DNA from: Phalacrocorax aristotelis
Taxonomy: Eukaryota > Chordata > Aves > Suliformes > Phalacrocoracidae
NCBI RefSeq assembly: GCF_949628215.1
Contig: NC_134279.1
Coordinates: forward strand, 61,487,766 to 61,551,765
Direction: 5' to 3'
Length of the DNA: 64,000 nt
The notes under the pieces are model-generated. The model did not search any database, was not told the DNA's origin, and saw only the letters and a program-made list of their open reading frames with translations. Positions 1-12,960 of this stretch are shown in pieces; positions within the stretch are counted from its first letter, which is position 1; the number at the start of each line of letters is the position of its first letter. A program made the position numbers and the translations under genes.

Positions 1-3000
1 TGTATGTACATATTAAATCAGGCAAGTCTTCCCTGTTATTTCTGTTAAGACATACCTCAGTTACTACACATCAATGCACATTTTAATGGTGGAGACAAAC
101 AATAAAAATGTAAACTTCTGACCCTATAGGATCCATACATACATGATTTGGTGTCATATTTTTAAGTATATTCAAGTGTGCCATTTAGGCACCCGTACAG
201 TATTTCCTAATTAAAAATACTTAAGTATCTTAAGAGTCTAACTCTTAATGAAAATAAAGCATTTTCTTCAATTTAGGGAAAAGTAGAGATTTTTCTCTAT
301 TCTTTCCTTAAATGGTCTTAAATATTTTCTGTGTGCCTCTCAGAGTATTCTGGTTCCTCCTTTCAGACAATTTTAAACATTCAAGATACTCTAATAGGTT
401 TCTAGCTAACATGGTTTTTTGTCTCCCACCCAAGAATTATCTGAGAGAAACTGGAGAAACTATCTTTCCCACAGAGCACATAATCTTAATTGCTATAGCT
501 GTCTAATTTTAGTGACTGCAGGTCAGTTTGGAAAGAGTTGCGTTCATGGTAACCCCATTTCAGATACTTATCTCTCTTTTGAGTTTGCTTTTTGTTTGAT
601 TGGTTGTTCTGGTTTGGACTGGTTTTTTTTTTTAGCAATCTATGCCTTAAATGCTTGCTAAATCAAGATTTACTTTAAAACTCATATGCAGAAGTGTACT
701 GGGGCATAGAGGCCCTTAAAACCCTCAGATGAGCAGGTGGTTCCATTTTGAGAAAAAACAAAACAAAACAAAAAAAAAAACCAAAACACAAAAACCAGGA
801 GGACTGAGTTATTTGTTCTACTAGTAAATAATCATTATTGGTGTTGAAGTTGTGCATGCAAGCTCCACATTTAGAAACTCCAGAGAAAATAGCCCTATTT
901 GAATAACTGTATTTATTTATTTGTAGTAACAAACAGAATGGAACTGTACTAATGCTGTAGTTGCCCATGTTAACTCCTAATACAAAGTATGGAGAGGTAT
1001 AGATGTTTGAAGTAGGAACTAGGCTGTACGAAAGGAGTTCTGATTGCATTTTGGCACCTGGTCAAGTCGGTCCTGGGAGCTGCTCTCTATCACAGAATCA
1101 GAGGGAAGTATTAAAGGAATCACTCATCTGAATACTACCACAGGAACTAGTAACTGTAATTCTATTTAAACCTTAATGACAGCATTTTAATAGACATTTG
1201 TTAGTTTGTAAAAGAGTACACTCATCAAACTATAAGGGAGCCCAGGAAGGATTTTATTATGCTTTTTTTTTTTCTCAAAGGAAATCCATTTCTCTCTCCT
1301 ATCCTTTATGTAAAAAAAGACAGGAGGTTAATGCTATTCTAGTGGGTAGGACAGTTAAGTAAAGAAAGAATGACTGTTATCTCTCCTGATATATATTAAA
1401 TTCTGCAAGTTTCAATGGAGTAAGTCAGAGCACCTGACTGCAGAACTGTTTTATGACTGGATAGGTGTGGAGAAAAAATGTGTTTAAGATGCAGGAGAGG
1501 TGCTGCTTATTGGATGTCTGCTCTAATAGATGGGAGTATGCCTTAGCACTTGCCTTGAAGGAAATGAAAGCTACTATAATGATCCTATCTGATATATGGA
1601 AAATATGTTCCAAAGAATTTCTATTTCCCTATTAAAATCCAACTTGCGTCTGTTGGGCTAAATGCCTCTATTGACTCTGTCATATTTAAACTACGTAAAT
1701 GAAAATTGATTTTTACTATGACAACTTTTCCAGCTGTGTCAGCATTCTCCTTAAACATTTTACATGTGTTTGTCGGGAGCATGTTCCCAACAGTTGTTCA
1801 AAAGCTTAAAGTTGTCAAACAAAGCCTCCCAGGTTTGTTAAAGATACTTCTTTCACTTGGATTTTTTTTCTAGATGCTGCTGATATTTCTTTAAATATAG
1901 AAAAAACAGTTCCAATCAGAATAGTTTCTCAAATTAACTAAAGGACTTAAGCATTTAAAATATGAGTAAGAAGCTCTCCCTTAAAATTGCTTAACTTTCC
2001 TAAAGTTGTATTACTAGTAAATGTGTTTCTTTACTATTTCAGAAGTTTTTTAAGCTTCTGAAAAATAGCTTATTCATAAAGTAAAACATCTCTTAACAGA
2101 AATGCAGTGTCCTTCTCTATGTGACTGTAGGTTTGTTTCAGCGTGTTTGTTTGATTCCCCTTTCTTGCTTGTCCTGTGTGACTAATCACTGAGCAAAGGA
2201 CAGGAGCAGTAACTGCTTCCTTGTGTTTCCTGTACTCATGTACAAGTGAGGCTTCTTGATCCCTCAATGCCACAAAAAGATATTGATCATTAAATTACTA
2301 CCCGTAATGACTGTTAGAGTTGGCTTATGTGTATACTAGAAACTCTAGGGAGAAGAGGGGAGTTCTTACATTAAACAAGTGAGCAGCAAATCTAGGTCTA
2401 GCTTTCATCCTATCAATAAAGTTAAGCAGTAGTGAATCAGAACGAGAGTTTCAGTAAGCAAAGCAGAGATTTAAGCAAGAATAACAAGTTTCATTCCTTC
2501 TTCTCAGGTAATCTGTTTCCCTATTGTGATTTTTTAAGTAACTGACAATCTCTGCAGACAGGTTTGATTGGAATTCAGGAACACTGGTAGACCATAGGTA
2601 CAAATGTTACAGTCGACCTCCCCATGGTCAAGTTAATTAACAGTGTAATTTATCTCTAATGTTGATACACATTTGAGTTGCTTGGGCAGAAGAATATTCA
2701 AGTTGTGCCCATAGTCTAAAACTGTGTACTCTTCTACCTATCTCACTGAAGTAATACCACATAGAAGCATGTTCTTGCTAAACACTTAGCGGGTATTAAA
2801 TGTCTGCAGGCTGATATAATTTTCAGATTTGAGTGTGGAAATACTCTAGAAAGACATGTATGACACCTGCCTTCTAAAGCAGCTTTAGTTATGTATTGCC
2901 TCTGCTTGAGGATGACTTACATATTGAGTGACAACTGAAACTTTGAGGTAATTTGCCATTAAGCCTTTGAAACAGGTTAATGGATAAAGCCTTCTGTGTT

Positions 3001-4427
3001 CAACGGTTATAGCTGTAATTAGACAACTCACATAGGTGCCACTTGTAATGTCAGAAGCCACACTTGGTTTATACCTTCAGTATTGTACTCTAGCAGTCTG
3101 GATGCATATCTGCTGGCAGAAAGCTAGCTACAGTAAATTCAAACTGTTGGCACCTAAAGTCATGTGCAAGCTCAGAAATACTTTCTAACCAGCTATTTTT
3201 TCAATAGGTCCAAGACAGTGTCCTTAGGGAAAAACCTGATTAAAATACCACTGTTGAAACAGAAGATCTGGTTTAGAATATATGCTTCGCAAATTGACAT
3301 TCTACCACATGCTGAAGCAGACCTCTTGAGTAACAGGGTCCCTGGCCTTTTAGAAAGCTGTCTACCTAAAAAAGCATAATACTCATAAAGGTATTTGAAA
3401 TAGGCAATATCAGCCTGTGAACACCTACAGAAAGCTTCTAGTGCAAAAAGCCAACAACATTTATTGGTTTAAATACAGTGGGATTTTTCCTGCTTTTATG
3501 TGGAATTAACTACCTTGACTGAAGTCAGCTTTAAAGAAGCAGCATACTTGGGTATGGTGGGTTTTTTATTTTTATATATATGTGTGTCTATGTATGTATA
3601 ATTGTATATAGGTGTGTGTGTCTGTATATGTATTTATGTTTAAGTTCTCTAAAGGTACTTGGCATGTGACCTTGAGATGAGTATAGAAGGATTTAGTTTA
3701 GTGAACCCAGATAACCAAAACCCCATTATAAAGTTAGCCAATTATGTTGTGAGTAAACCACATAACATTGAATTCTGGCAGGGTTACAAAACAGAGTTAT
3801 TAATGGTATGAGTGACAACAGCAAAAGCATGACTGTTTTACAACAATATATATATAAGAAGAGAATATAACAGAGAATAACTCAGCTAATAAATGGAGGT
3901 TAATCTCCTGGAAGATAATCACCTCTCGTCATAACCTAGGAAGCTGCTGTTCAAGTGTAGGCAGTTAAGTAGCTCTAGAGATGACTTAGCAATGGTGCCT
4001 TATAGCTTTATACAAATGTCTCAGTTCACTAAGGTCTAGATTAGCCAATTGCTTCTTATTTTTAGTAATTAATACTTAAAATCTTTTAGGTTTGAGAACA
4101 CTGCAGAAATTGCAGCTAGCTCGCTGGTAGTAAGTATGCTCTCAGCTTCTAACTTTATATAGCTTTTGTTTCTTATCCAGGTAAATTACTTTAAATCCAT
4201 AGTCTAAATAAAAGGGTCAGTTGTGGTTTGTTGGTTTTGGTTTTTTGGTTTGTTTTTTTTTTCCCCTCTTATCACTGATGTACTCTTACTGATATTAGTC
4301 CAAATGAAGAGAATTAAGCAGGTGTTAACACTCATTTCTCAGTGTCTTAACTTAATGGCAAGGTGACATCCCTAGTGCCTTTAGAAAACATAAAAAAATA
4401 AACTACAATGAATATATATATGTGTGT
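1..4427. other. Intergenic AT-rich DNA, no gene seen
   Basis: No frame here resembles a known protein and no repeat family is recognisable apart from short simple tracts (an A/C-rich run at about 756-797, TG/TATG at 3.57 kb, T/G-rich at 4.21-4.26 kb). The 124-residue minus frame at 675-1049 includes a Phe-rich translation of the A/C run and looks like chance. Confidence 0.6.
3573..3640 (+). repeat. TA/TG/TATG microsatellite
   Basis: Short alternating TA, TG and TATG units with interruptions. No other function is evident. Confidence 0.8.
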
Positions 4428-5060
4428 GTTGCGCTGCTTCTTCAAAGCCAGCTTGTTCAGACAAAATAGTTAACTCCAAGAAATAATAACACATGGGACC
4501 ATATAAGGACAAGAGCAGTTTATTGGGTTTGTTTTGTTTTTTAACAATACATGATTAACTATCAATCAGGGAACTGTAGATTGAGGATCGATGCCAGCAA
4601 TACAGCAGAAATGCTAATAGACACAAGCTATTCATAAGTGACCACAAATTTGTGAACACTCTTTCTTAACAAATCTGCCAAAGTCTTAATGACATGGACA
4701 CATTCACACAATCACATGCACTCCACTCACAAGTGGGACAAGTGGATTACAACTAGACCCCATCTCTCGGCACAGTGGGGTACCCTACTTGCACAGGCCT
4801 GTGTTGGAGATGTGGATGCTCCAGCTGTAAGTGGCAGCCCACTCCCTGCAACTTGCTAGCACACACATAGCTGATGAAGCCCCTCAGGAGGCCAAGTGCC
4901 ACCCCAGACTCCAAAGTCGTGGGTCCCTATGTACTGTGCCCCATACTGTTAAACTAGGAGCTGGTGCAGACTCCTCATGATATCCCATGGGAAGGTTGCT
5001 CTGTCCAGCCTGGGCAAAGGCCAAGATGCCCCAGGGAGGCTTCTGGCATAACCAAACCAT
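4428..5060 (-). mobile_element. Possible degraded LTR or LTR-bearing element
   Basis: At the low end the plus strand starts TGTTGCGCTGCTTCTTC, which in reverse ends GCGCAACA, a retroviral-type terminus. An AATAAA (minus strand, CCCAATAAACTGCTC at about 4510-4524) lies about 85 bases inside, as for R/U5. Sequence 4730-5050 is GC-richer than its flanks. I could not find a matching opposite terminus or target duplication, since the left flank is a TG run. The call is tentative. Confidence 0.3.
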
Positions 5061-5136
5061 TTTAAGTGCATTTCTCTCTTCTTACTTATACAAATTTTCA
5101 CGATTCTTTCATATCTCTTCAAGATGGCTCATCTTT

Positions 5137-5320
5137 TTTGTTTGTTTTTTTTTTTTTCCTTACCCAAAATTTTCTTGGTCATTACCTGATTATTGTTTAA
5201 TCCAACTGTTGTTAATCATCTTCGGTGTTACCAGTGTGGATTTTCAGTTGGTTGGTTTGGGGTTTTGTTGTTGTTGTTGTTTGGTTTGGGTTTTTTTTTT
5301 TTTTTTAATTTTATTTTTTG
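5137..5320 (+). repeat. T-rich and TTG-repeat low-complexity tracts
   Basis: Poly-T with Gs (5137-5160), a TTG run (about 5268-5282) and a 16-T-class run (about 5290-5306). The long plus-strand frame across it (4987-5517) is a Phe/Cys/Leu-rich artefact of these runs. Confidence 0.8.
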
Positions 5321-6546
5321 CAAGTATACTCTCAAACAGCTTTGAGTACTCCACTCATGTACACTGTTTATGTTCACATTCCTATCTTATCAGATATTGT
5401 TACCCAGCCTGTCCCTCCACAAAGGTGCTTCTAGGTTATATACCACCACTACTTTGTTACAAGAGCAGCCTGAACTCAGGTTGCATACAGATACCATCTG
5501 TCTTAGTGAAATATTGAGGTTTGATGACAAAGGACCCTCCAGATCTCTACAGGCAGTTTAAATGACAGAATGACACCATATAACATATATTCAAGCTGTA
5601 CGTGTATGCATGGTTGTGTAGTAACCACATTCTAATTCTGTTCTTCCAGGCCCTCTAAATAGTAACGCTTGTGGCTTGCATCAATGCAGCATGAGATGAG
5701 GTTTAGTGTGTAATTTTTTCCATAGGTTGATATCAAAAATGCACAACTAATTTTTTAAGGTCATCTTCCAGATGTGTTACAAGCAGGAAAAATAACACTT
5801 AGAAGCAACTATGTCTTCAGCTGTTGAAAGGGTAGATGCTTGGGGATTTGCTTTCTACAGTTAACTTCATATATAAGTGATTTCTTTTTTAATATTTTTT
5901 TCCCCTCAGTACCAGCTGTACACACATTTTATTTCTCCTCTGTGCTTTATGACAGCTATGATTATGAACTTATGTATCCTCAATTTCAGCCGTTTTATTT
6001 CTATTCAAGATATCTGACTGCATTTTATCAGAGTAATGTGAAGTAAACATAGTAAAGAGGTTTAGGTTATTTTTAAAGACTGGTCTGTGGAAAATTTGTG
6101 AATGTAGCATATCTCTTGCCCTGCTTACACGTCTTCTAGACAGATGCTGTATGAAAAGCAAACCTGCAGTATACCAGTATACTTCAAGGTATGTGGGTCT
6201 TTGCTGTCTTGAGACAATATTATCTTGTGTGCTATGGCCAGCGCTTACTGGAAGTGTGTGTGTGTGTAAGATGTCTGGTGGGAGTGTACTACTGTAATTT
6301 TCTGAGTTCCGATTTATCTGGCTAGCAGAACAGTGGCTGTCATGCACCTTAACCTCCAACAGAAGCCTAAGGCTTTGCAGAGGTATCTCTAATTTCAGCT
6401 GCCTAAACACTTTCTAAAATCTAGCCAAAGGGTGAAATTATATGATGCGGCTTGAGCTGAACTCATGGCCCAGATATGTTGAAAGGAGAAAGTTTTTATT
6501 CCTGTTCTTTCAACTAGCTGTGTTTGTCTTTCTCTGCAGTAAGTAA
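5321..6546. other. Intergenic DNA, no gene supported
   Basis: The longest frame (minus, 5970-6410, 146 residues) has no recognisable domain and unremarkable codon content. A short TG run occurs near 6255-6268. Nothing else is evident. Confidence 0.5.
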
Positions 6547-6729
6547 ATTTTTTTTTTTGTGGTTTGAGAATTTTTTGTTTGGGTTGTTTTGGTTTGGGGG
6601 TGCTTTTTTTTTTTTTTGGTAGGTGTGTTTGTGGTTTTTCTGGGTGGTGTAGGGTTTTGGGGAGGGTTGTTTGTTTATTTGTTTGGAGTTTGTTTTGGGT
6701 GAGTGGGTTGGGGTTTTTTGTATGTGTGA
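6547..6729 (+). repeat. G/T-only tract (C- and A-depleted on the plus strand)
   Basis: About 183 bases made almost solely of T and G, with only two or three C and few A. It contains several GGG to GGGGG runs. It is low-complexity sequence with strong strand asymmetry and no coding content. Confidence 0.85.
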
Positions 6730-7984
6730 TTTAACTTATCTGGTACAATTGAAAGGGCCAAATGAATGCCAGTGGAAAGGGGAGGAGGGAGCATGGGACT
6801 GCTCTTCTGTCAAATAGGTTTAAAGCTGTAAGAAGTACCAACTTTACCATATGTTCTCTGAGAAAAAGCCAGATTTATATGTCCATACACAACCCCCAGA
6901 AATGAAGTCTCAATCCTGAACCAAGGACCCTATCTACTACTGTAGTACAACAGTGTTTGAGCTATGAAACACTGTGAAGCTATTTTATATTACTGAGCAC
7001 TAGAAAAACAGGATGTAACTAAAGGAAAAATAACCCATCGTGGAGTGTGCCCCTCAACATCCTTTTGCACTAATGTAGTTTTATGGTGTTGGATTCATCT
7101 TACAAAACTGTGCTTTTGCACAATAGTTGCTATCATGTGCCTCTGGGCTTTACTGTAACAAATAATTACAAGCATAATAACATAAACCAGACACAGAAGC
7201 TTTCATTTTTTTACTCTAGAAATGAAGCAATTTTCTTTGTCATACATCATTTGAAAACATTTTGCCTGCTCTTACTCAGTTCTCATAACTTGAAATAAGA
7301 AAGGCATTATTCAAATAGTTTCTATATCTACGTAAACATTTCATTCTTGTAACTTGATTTTAGTGAACGAAGAACCAGGGTCATTTTTATGTATGTGAGA
7401 ATGTGAAATTTCAAGGGCAGACATTTGATCAATAGTTAAGCTGCAAAATAACGTGGGGTGAATTCTTTCTTCTGGTGTAATCTCCTTAATATACTTACTC
7501 AGTTTATTGTGCATGTGAAAGTCTTAAGAAGCATTGGCATCCTAGTATTGTTATGCACTCACTGAGGGATAGAGAGTGATATGATCAGCCATGGTCACAG
7601 ATCTTAGTCATGAAAGGGAAGTGTACAGAAGGTGGAAGTGGTAATGGGCTACCTAGGAAGAACATAAAGATTTTGCCTGAGCAGGCAGGAATAGAGCTAG
7701 GAAAACCAAAGCTTAGCTGGATTTGAAAGTAGGGAGCAATGTGAAAGGTATTAAAAGTTCCTGTAACTAGCTCAGCAGCAAAAGATAGCAGTAGCCCATT
7801 TTCCTTACACTATTCAGTGGGGCAGGTGAGGTGGTGATGAAGGGAAAAACCAAAGGACTGAAATCCCTCCCACCACTTGATTTCCCTCCCTTCTTCTCTC
7901 CTCTTTTCTCCCAATCCTCCAGCCCTCACTAAACAGGTATGACTCCAGGTCTCTTGGGCCCATTAAACTGCTGGTAGAAGATGA
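6730..7984. other. Intergenic DNA, no gene seen
   Basis: Single-copy-looking AT-rich sequence up to the start of CR1 copy D. A pyrimidine-rich stretch lies at 7866-7925. No coding or RNA gene recognised. Confidence 0.5.
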
Positions 7985-9556
7985 GCAGAAGCTGTTCCTC
8001 TACTGTGGAGGAAGATAGCGAGGACCTAGTCCTACTCTGTATACACAAGTGCATGGGACTGGATGGCATGCTTCCAAAGGTGCTGAGGAAGCTGGGTAAT
8101 GTTGTTAGAGGACATATTTTTTACTATCTTTTTATTATAAAAGATTATAGTTTTTATAAACTTTTATTAAAGTCATGTTGGTAGTCATGAGGAAGTTTGA
8201 TGACTTTTTAAAAAGGCAGGTGGCATACCTATCTTCAAGAAGGGCAAGGAGGACTCAGCAAGCTACAGGCTGGTCAGCCTGACCTCAGTGTCTGGGTAGA
8301 TTACAAAGCAATTTACCTGGAAGCCATTTTCAGCCACCTGAAAGACATAGTGATTATTGGGACAGTCAGCATGGGTTTACCAAGGACAAATTATGTCTGA
8401 CCACGCTGATAGCCTTCTGTGATGAAATGACTGGATAAATAGAAGAGCAGATCACAGGAGATGCTGTATACCTTATCTTTAGTAAGGCTTTTTACTTAGT
8501 TCCTCATGCTGTCTTGATATGCACGTTGATTAGTTGTGCACTCAATAAATGGATAATAAGTTGCACAGCTGAATGATTGGGCTCAGAGGGTTGTAAAGAG
8601 CAATACAAAGTTGAAGTGTTGGTCCATTTCAAGTGGTGATCATCAGAAATATTTGAGGTCCATTACCATTGCTAATGACCTGAATGATGGACTCTCAGCA
8701 AGTTCATGTACAATACCAAACTGGAAGGAGCAGCTGATTGATTAGAGGATAAGACTGCTACTAAGAGGAACCTCAATAGGTTGGAGAAATATATGAACAG
8801 GATCCTCATCAAGTTCAGTAAAAATAAATGCAGATGCCAAGTCCAGCAACTGGGATGAGCTAACGCTCTGCAAAAGTACAATCTAGCACAGACTACAGCT
8901 GATGATCCTCATGAACAACAAAATGAGATAAATCAGCATTATGCCCTTACAGCAAAAGCAGACAATACAAACTGGACTGTATAAGGAAGAGTGTACCTCA
9001 CAGATTAAGGAAACTCTTTGCTTCTGTTCGCTCCTTGTAAGAGCACTTTTTAAATAGTGTCAGGTTTTGGGATCCTCAGTATGAGAAAGACATTGACATA
9101 CCTGTATGTCCAGTGGAGGATCTTACAGCCACTTAGGGAGCTGGAATGTGTAATGTACAAGAAGCAGCTGAGAAAAAAAAAAGGTTTATTCAGCCTTAAG
9201 AGAAGACAAAGGGAGATCTTGTTATCTGTAACTAGCTAATGGGAGAATATGCAGAAGGCAGAGTGAGATTATTCTTGAAGATGCACAGTCATAGGAGAGG
9301 AGGCAATGAATGCTGTTTGGATTGTTGAAAGCTCCAATTAGTTATAAAGAAAAGTATTTTCATAACAAGACAGTTTAAATGTTGGAACAGTTTGCCCAGA
9401 GAGCTTGCGGAATCTCCATCTGTTGAAGATACACAAAACTTGACTGGACAAGTTCCTGAGTAATCTCATCTAACTGGCCTAACATTAAGCACAGAGTTGG
9501 ACCAGATGACTTTCAGAAGGCCAACCTAAGCTACGTAGAATCACAGTTCTAAGTAA
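7985..9556 (+). mobile_element. Old, heavily mutated CR1 LINE on the plus strand (CR1 copy D)
   Basis: Similarity starts near GTGGAGGAAGATAGC, which matches the VEED block of the linker. It passes GGACTGGATGGCATGC (GLDGM, RT start), CTATCTTCAAGAAGGGCAAGG (IFKKGK), TCAGCATGGGTTTACCAAGG (QHGFTK) and a decayed LDFSKAFDTV equivalent near 8480. It ends with the CR1 tail TAGAATCACAGTTCT. No frame longer than about 67 residues survives. An extra AT-rich stretch of about 60 bp interrupts the RT start near 8115-8180. This is the only long CR1 here on the plus strand. Confidence 0.85.
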
Positions 9557-10170
9557 GGCAGCTTTGAAGTTCCACTTGGAGAAATGTTGAGAAAATGCTT
9601 TGGTCACATAATGAGCAGCTGTGTTCCCATAAATCACGTTGGAAACCAATGTACTTGAATCAGTTTACACTGATGTGTGTACATCTTGTATTTACTAATT
9701 TACTCTCATTTGAGATAGGTCTGCTTTATAATTCTGTGCTTAAATATATTTTTAAAGACGGCATTGCCTACTTCATGTACTTAAGAAAAGTTTAAATTCT
9801 CAAAAACCTATCAAGCTGTGGAAATTTCTCAATTGTTTTAATGTGTGCCCCTTTTAAGTCAATTTTAAAATTTATGATCCCCTCACACATAAATTCAGTG
9901 CAGCAATACTGTTTCTAGCTCTTGTCCTGTTGTTTTAAGTAGCATTTTTAAATGTCTTTTGAAGTGTGTTCCACAACTTAGGTATTAGAATGTGCTACTA
10001 TAAGTCATCTATCAACACGTTCCCATGGATCTCAGACACCCATAGTGGCCTAACCTCAGATCTGTTCAAATCTTATATTCTCACCTGCTTGGTACTACTA
10101 TTTCTATTACAACATTGTAATAAGAGAAAACCAATTTATCTTCTTCATTCTTGAGGTATGATTGTGACAA
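9557..10170. other. Spacer between two oppositely oriented CR1 copies, nothing recognised
   Basis: About 0.6 kb separates the 3' tail of the plus-strand CR1 from the 3' tail of the minus-strand CR1, so the two LINEs point toward each other. No gene or repeat is seen in it. Confidence 0.5.
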
Positions 10171-10250
10171 CATAGAATCACAGAATGGTAAGGGTTGGAA
10201 GGGACCTCTGGAGATCATCTTGTCCAACCCCCCTGCTTGAGCAGGCACAC

Positions 10251-12960
10251 CTAGAGCAGAGGGCACAGGACAGCATCCAGGTGGGTTTTGAATATTTCCA
10301 GGGAAGGAGACTCCACAGCCTCCCTGGGCAGCCTGTTCCACTGCTCTGGCACCCTCACAGTAAAAAAGTTTTTCCTCATATTCAGGTAGAACTTCCTGTG
10401 TTCCAATTTGTGCCCATTGCCCCTTGGCCTGTCATTAAGCACTACCAAAAAGCATGCAGTTCCATCCTCTTGACACCCACCTTTTAGATATAAATATCGT
10501 TAAGTATTGATAAGATCCCCCCTCAGTCTTCTCTAGGATAAACAAACCCAGGTGTCACAGCCTTTCCTCATAACAGAGATGCTCCAGTCCCTTGATCATC
10601 TTGGTAGCTCTCCGCTGCACTCTCTCCATCAGTTCCCTGTTTTTCTTGAACTGGGGAGCCCAGAACTGGACACAATACTCCAAATGTTGTCTCACTAGGG
10701 CAGAGTAGAGGGGGAGGATAACCTCTCTTGACCTGCTGGCTACAGTCCGTTTAATGCACCCCAGGATACCCTTGGCCTTCTGGGACACAAGGGCTGGCTC
10801 ATGAACAACCTGCTGTCCACCAACACTCCCAGGTCCTTCTCAGCAGAGCTGCTTTCCAGCAGGTCAACCCCAGCCTGTACTAATGCATGGGGTTGTTCCT
10901 CCCCAGGGGCAGGACCTTGAACTTGCTTCTTGTTGAATTTCATGAGGTTCCCCTTGGCCCAGCTCTCCAGCCTGTCCAGGTCTCACTGGGTGGTAGCACA
11001 GCCTTCTGGTGTATCAGCCACTCCTCCCAGCTTGGTATTACCAGCAAACTTGCTGAGGTTATACTCTGTCCCTTTGTCCAGGTCACTGATGAATATGTTG
11101 AACAGGGCTGGACCCAGCCCAGACCCCTGGAGAACACTGCTAGTTACAGGCCTCCAACCAGACTCTGCACTGTTGATCATGACCCTCTGACCTCTGCCAT
11201 TTAGCCAGTTCTCTATCCACCTCACTGTCCACTCATCTAACTCACACTTCCCAAGTTTACCTATGAGGATGGTATGGGAGACAGTGTCAAAAGCCTCGCT
11301 GGAGTCGAGGTAAACAACATCCACTGCTCTCCCTTCATCGACCCAGCCAGTCACGCCATCATAGAAGGCTATCAGGTTGGTCAAGCACCATCTCCCCTTG
11401 GTGAATCCATGTTGACTACTTCTGATAACCTTCTTTTCCTCTGCATGCCTGGAGATGACCTCCAGAATGAACTGTTCCATCACCTTTCCAGGCATGGAGG
11501 TGAGGCTGACTGGCCTATAGTCTCCCAGGTCCTCCTCCTTGCCCTTTTTGAAGGCTGGAGTGACATTGGCTACCCTCCAGTCCTCAGGCATCTCTCCTGT
11601 CCTCCATGACCATTCAAAGGAGACGGAGAGTGGCTTAGCAACAACATCCACCACCTGTCTCAGCACTCATGGGTGCATCCCATCGGGGCCTATGGATTTG
11701 TGAGGATCCAATTTGCCCAAATGATCTCTAACCCAATCCTCCTCAACCAAGAGGAAGTCTTCTTTTCTCCAGATTCTCCCTCTCACCTCTGGGGCCTGGG
11801 ATGCCTGAGGGCCAACCTTAGCAGTAAAGACCGAAAAAAAGAAGGCATTCAGTAACTCTGCCTTCTCTGCATCCTGCATCACCAGGGCCCCTTCCTTGTT
11901 CAGCAGTGGGCCCACTGTATCCCCAGTCTTTCTTTTACTGCTGATGCATTTGAAGAAGCCCTTCTTGTTATCCTTGACATCCCTCACCAGATTTAATTCC
12001 AAGTGGGCCTTGGCCTTCCTCGGTGCATCTCTGCATATCCTGACAATGTTCCTATATTCCTTCCAAGTGGCCAGTCCCTTTTTCCACATACTGTGAACAT
12101 CCCTCTTCCATTTGAGTTTCACTGGAAGCTCTTTGCTCATCCATGTAGGTCTCCTGGCTCCTTTGCTTGACTTCTTCCTCCTAGGGATGCACCAAACTTG
12201 AGCTGGGAGGAAGTGGTCCTTGAATATTGAGCAGCTCTCTGGGACTCCCCTACCTTCTAGAGCCCTAACCCATGGGTTTCCTCCAAGTGGGACTTGGAAG
12301 AGACCAAAGCTAGCTCTCCTGAAGTCTAGGGTTGTAATCCAAATGGTTGCCCTGCTTCTACCACACAGGATCCTCAACTCCACCATCTCATGGTCACTGC
12401 AGCCAAAGCTCCCCCCAGCTCTCACATCCTCAACCAGCCCTTCCTTGTTCGTTATTATAAGGTTGAGCAGCACATCTTGCCTTGTTGGCTCCTCCACCAC
12501 CTGCATCAAGCAGTTATCCTTGGTGTTCTGCAGGAACCTCCTGGATTGTGCACGCCTTGCCGCATTGCTTTTCCAGCAAATATTAGGGTGGCTGAAGTCT
12601 CCTGTGAGAACCAGGGCCTGCAATTGTGAGGCTACTTCCAGCTGCCTGTAGAAGGTCTCACTGACTTCCTCTTCCTGATCAGGTGGCCTGTAGCAAATGC
12701 CCATGACAGTGTCACCCATATTTTCTTGCCCCTGAATTTTTACCCATGAGCTTTCAACTCATTCTCCCTCCACCCCTTGGCAGAGCTCGATTCATTCCAG
12801 TTGCTCCCTTACATAAAGAGCAACTCCCCCACCTCGCCTTGCTGGCCTTCTTTCCTAAAAAGTATGTAGCCATCCTTGACAGCATTCTAGTCATGTGAGC
12901 TATCCCACCGTGTCTCTGTAACTGCAATCAGATCGTGGCCACACAACCGCACACAGATCT
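10251..12960 (-). pseudogene. CR1 ORF2 (endonuclease-reverse transcriptase) remnant, copy A
   Basis: ORF2 nicks target DNA and reverse-transcribes CR1 RNA. The longest open piece is 11667-12719 (350 residues). It holds the C-terminal half of the endonuclease, with GDFSHP and GCSDHEMVE, then the linker up to the IGPDGMHP block at the RT start. An in-frame TGA at 11667-11669 separates it from the next 227 residues (10983-11666), which carry RT blocks [34 protein letters not shown] and [10 protein letters not shown]. The catalytic FADD box is FAGN here, so both catalytic aspartates are lost. A frameshift follows near 10.9 kb. The thumb and C-terminal parts persist in other frames (10555-10788 and 10251-10448, the latter with [15 protein letters not shown]). 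It cannot encode an active enzyme. Confidence 0.92.

Noticed and set aside
675..1049. 124-residue minus-strand open frame
   Set aside because: Contains a Phe/Cys-rich translation of an A/C simple tract and matches nothing known.
4987..5517. 176-residue plus-strand open frame
   Set aside because: Its length comes from T-rich and TTG tracts that translate as Phe, Cys, Leu and Val runs. There is no domain and no splice context.
5970..6410. 146-residue minus-strand open frame
   Set aside because: No recognisable motif, no conserved-looking segment and no promoter or splice evidence; consistent with chance in 64 kb.
12220..12651. 143-residue plus-strand open frame
   Set aside because: Antisense shadow of the CR1 copy A endonuclease region.
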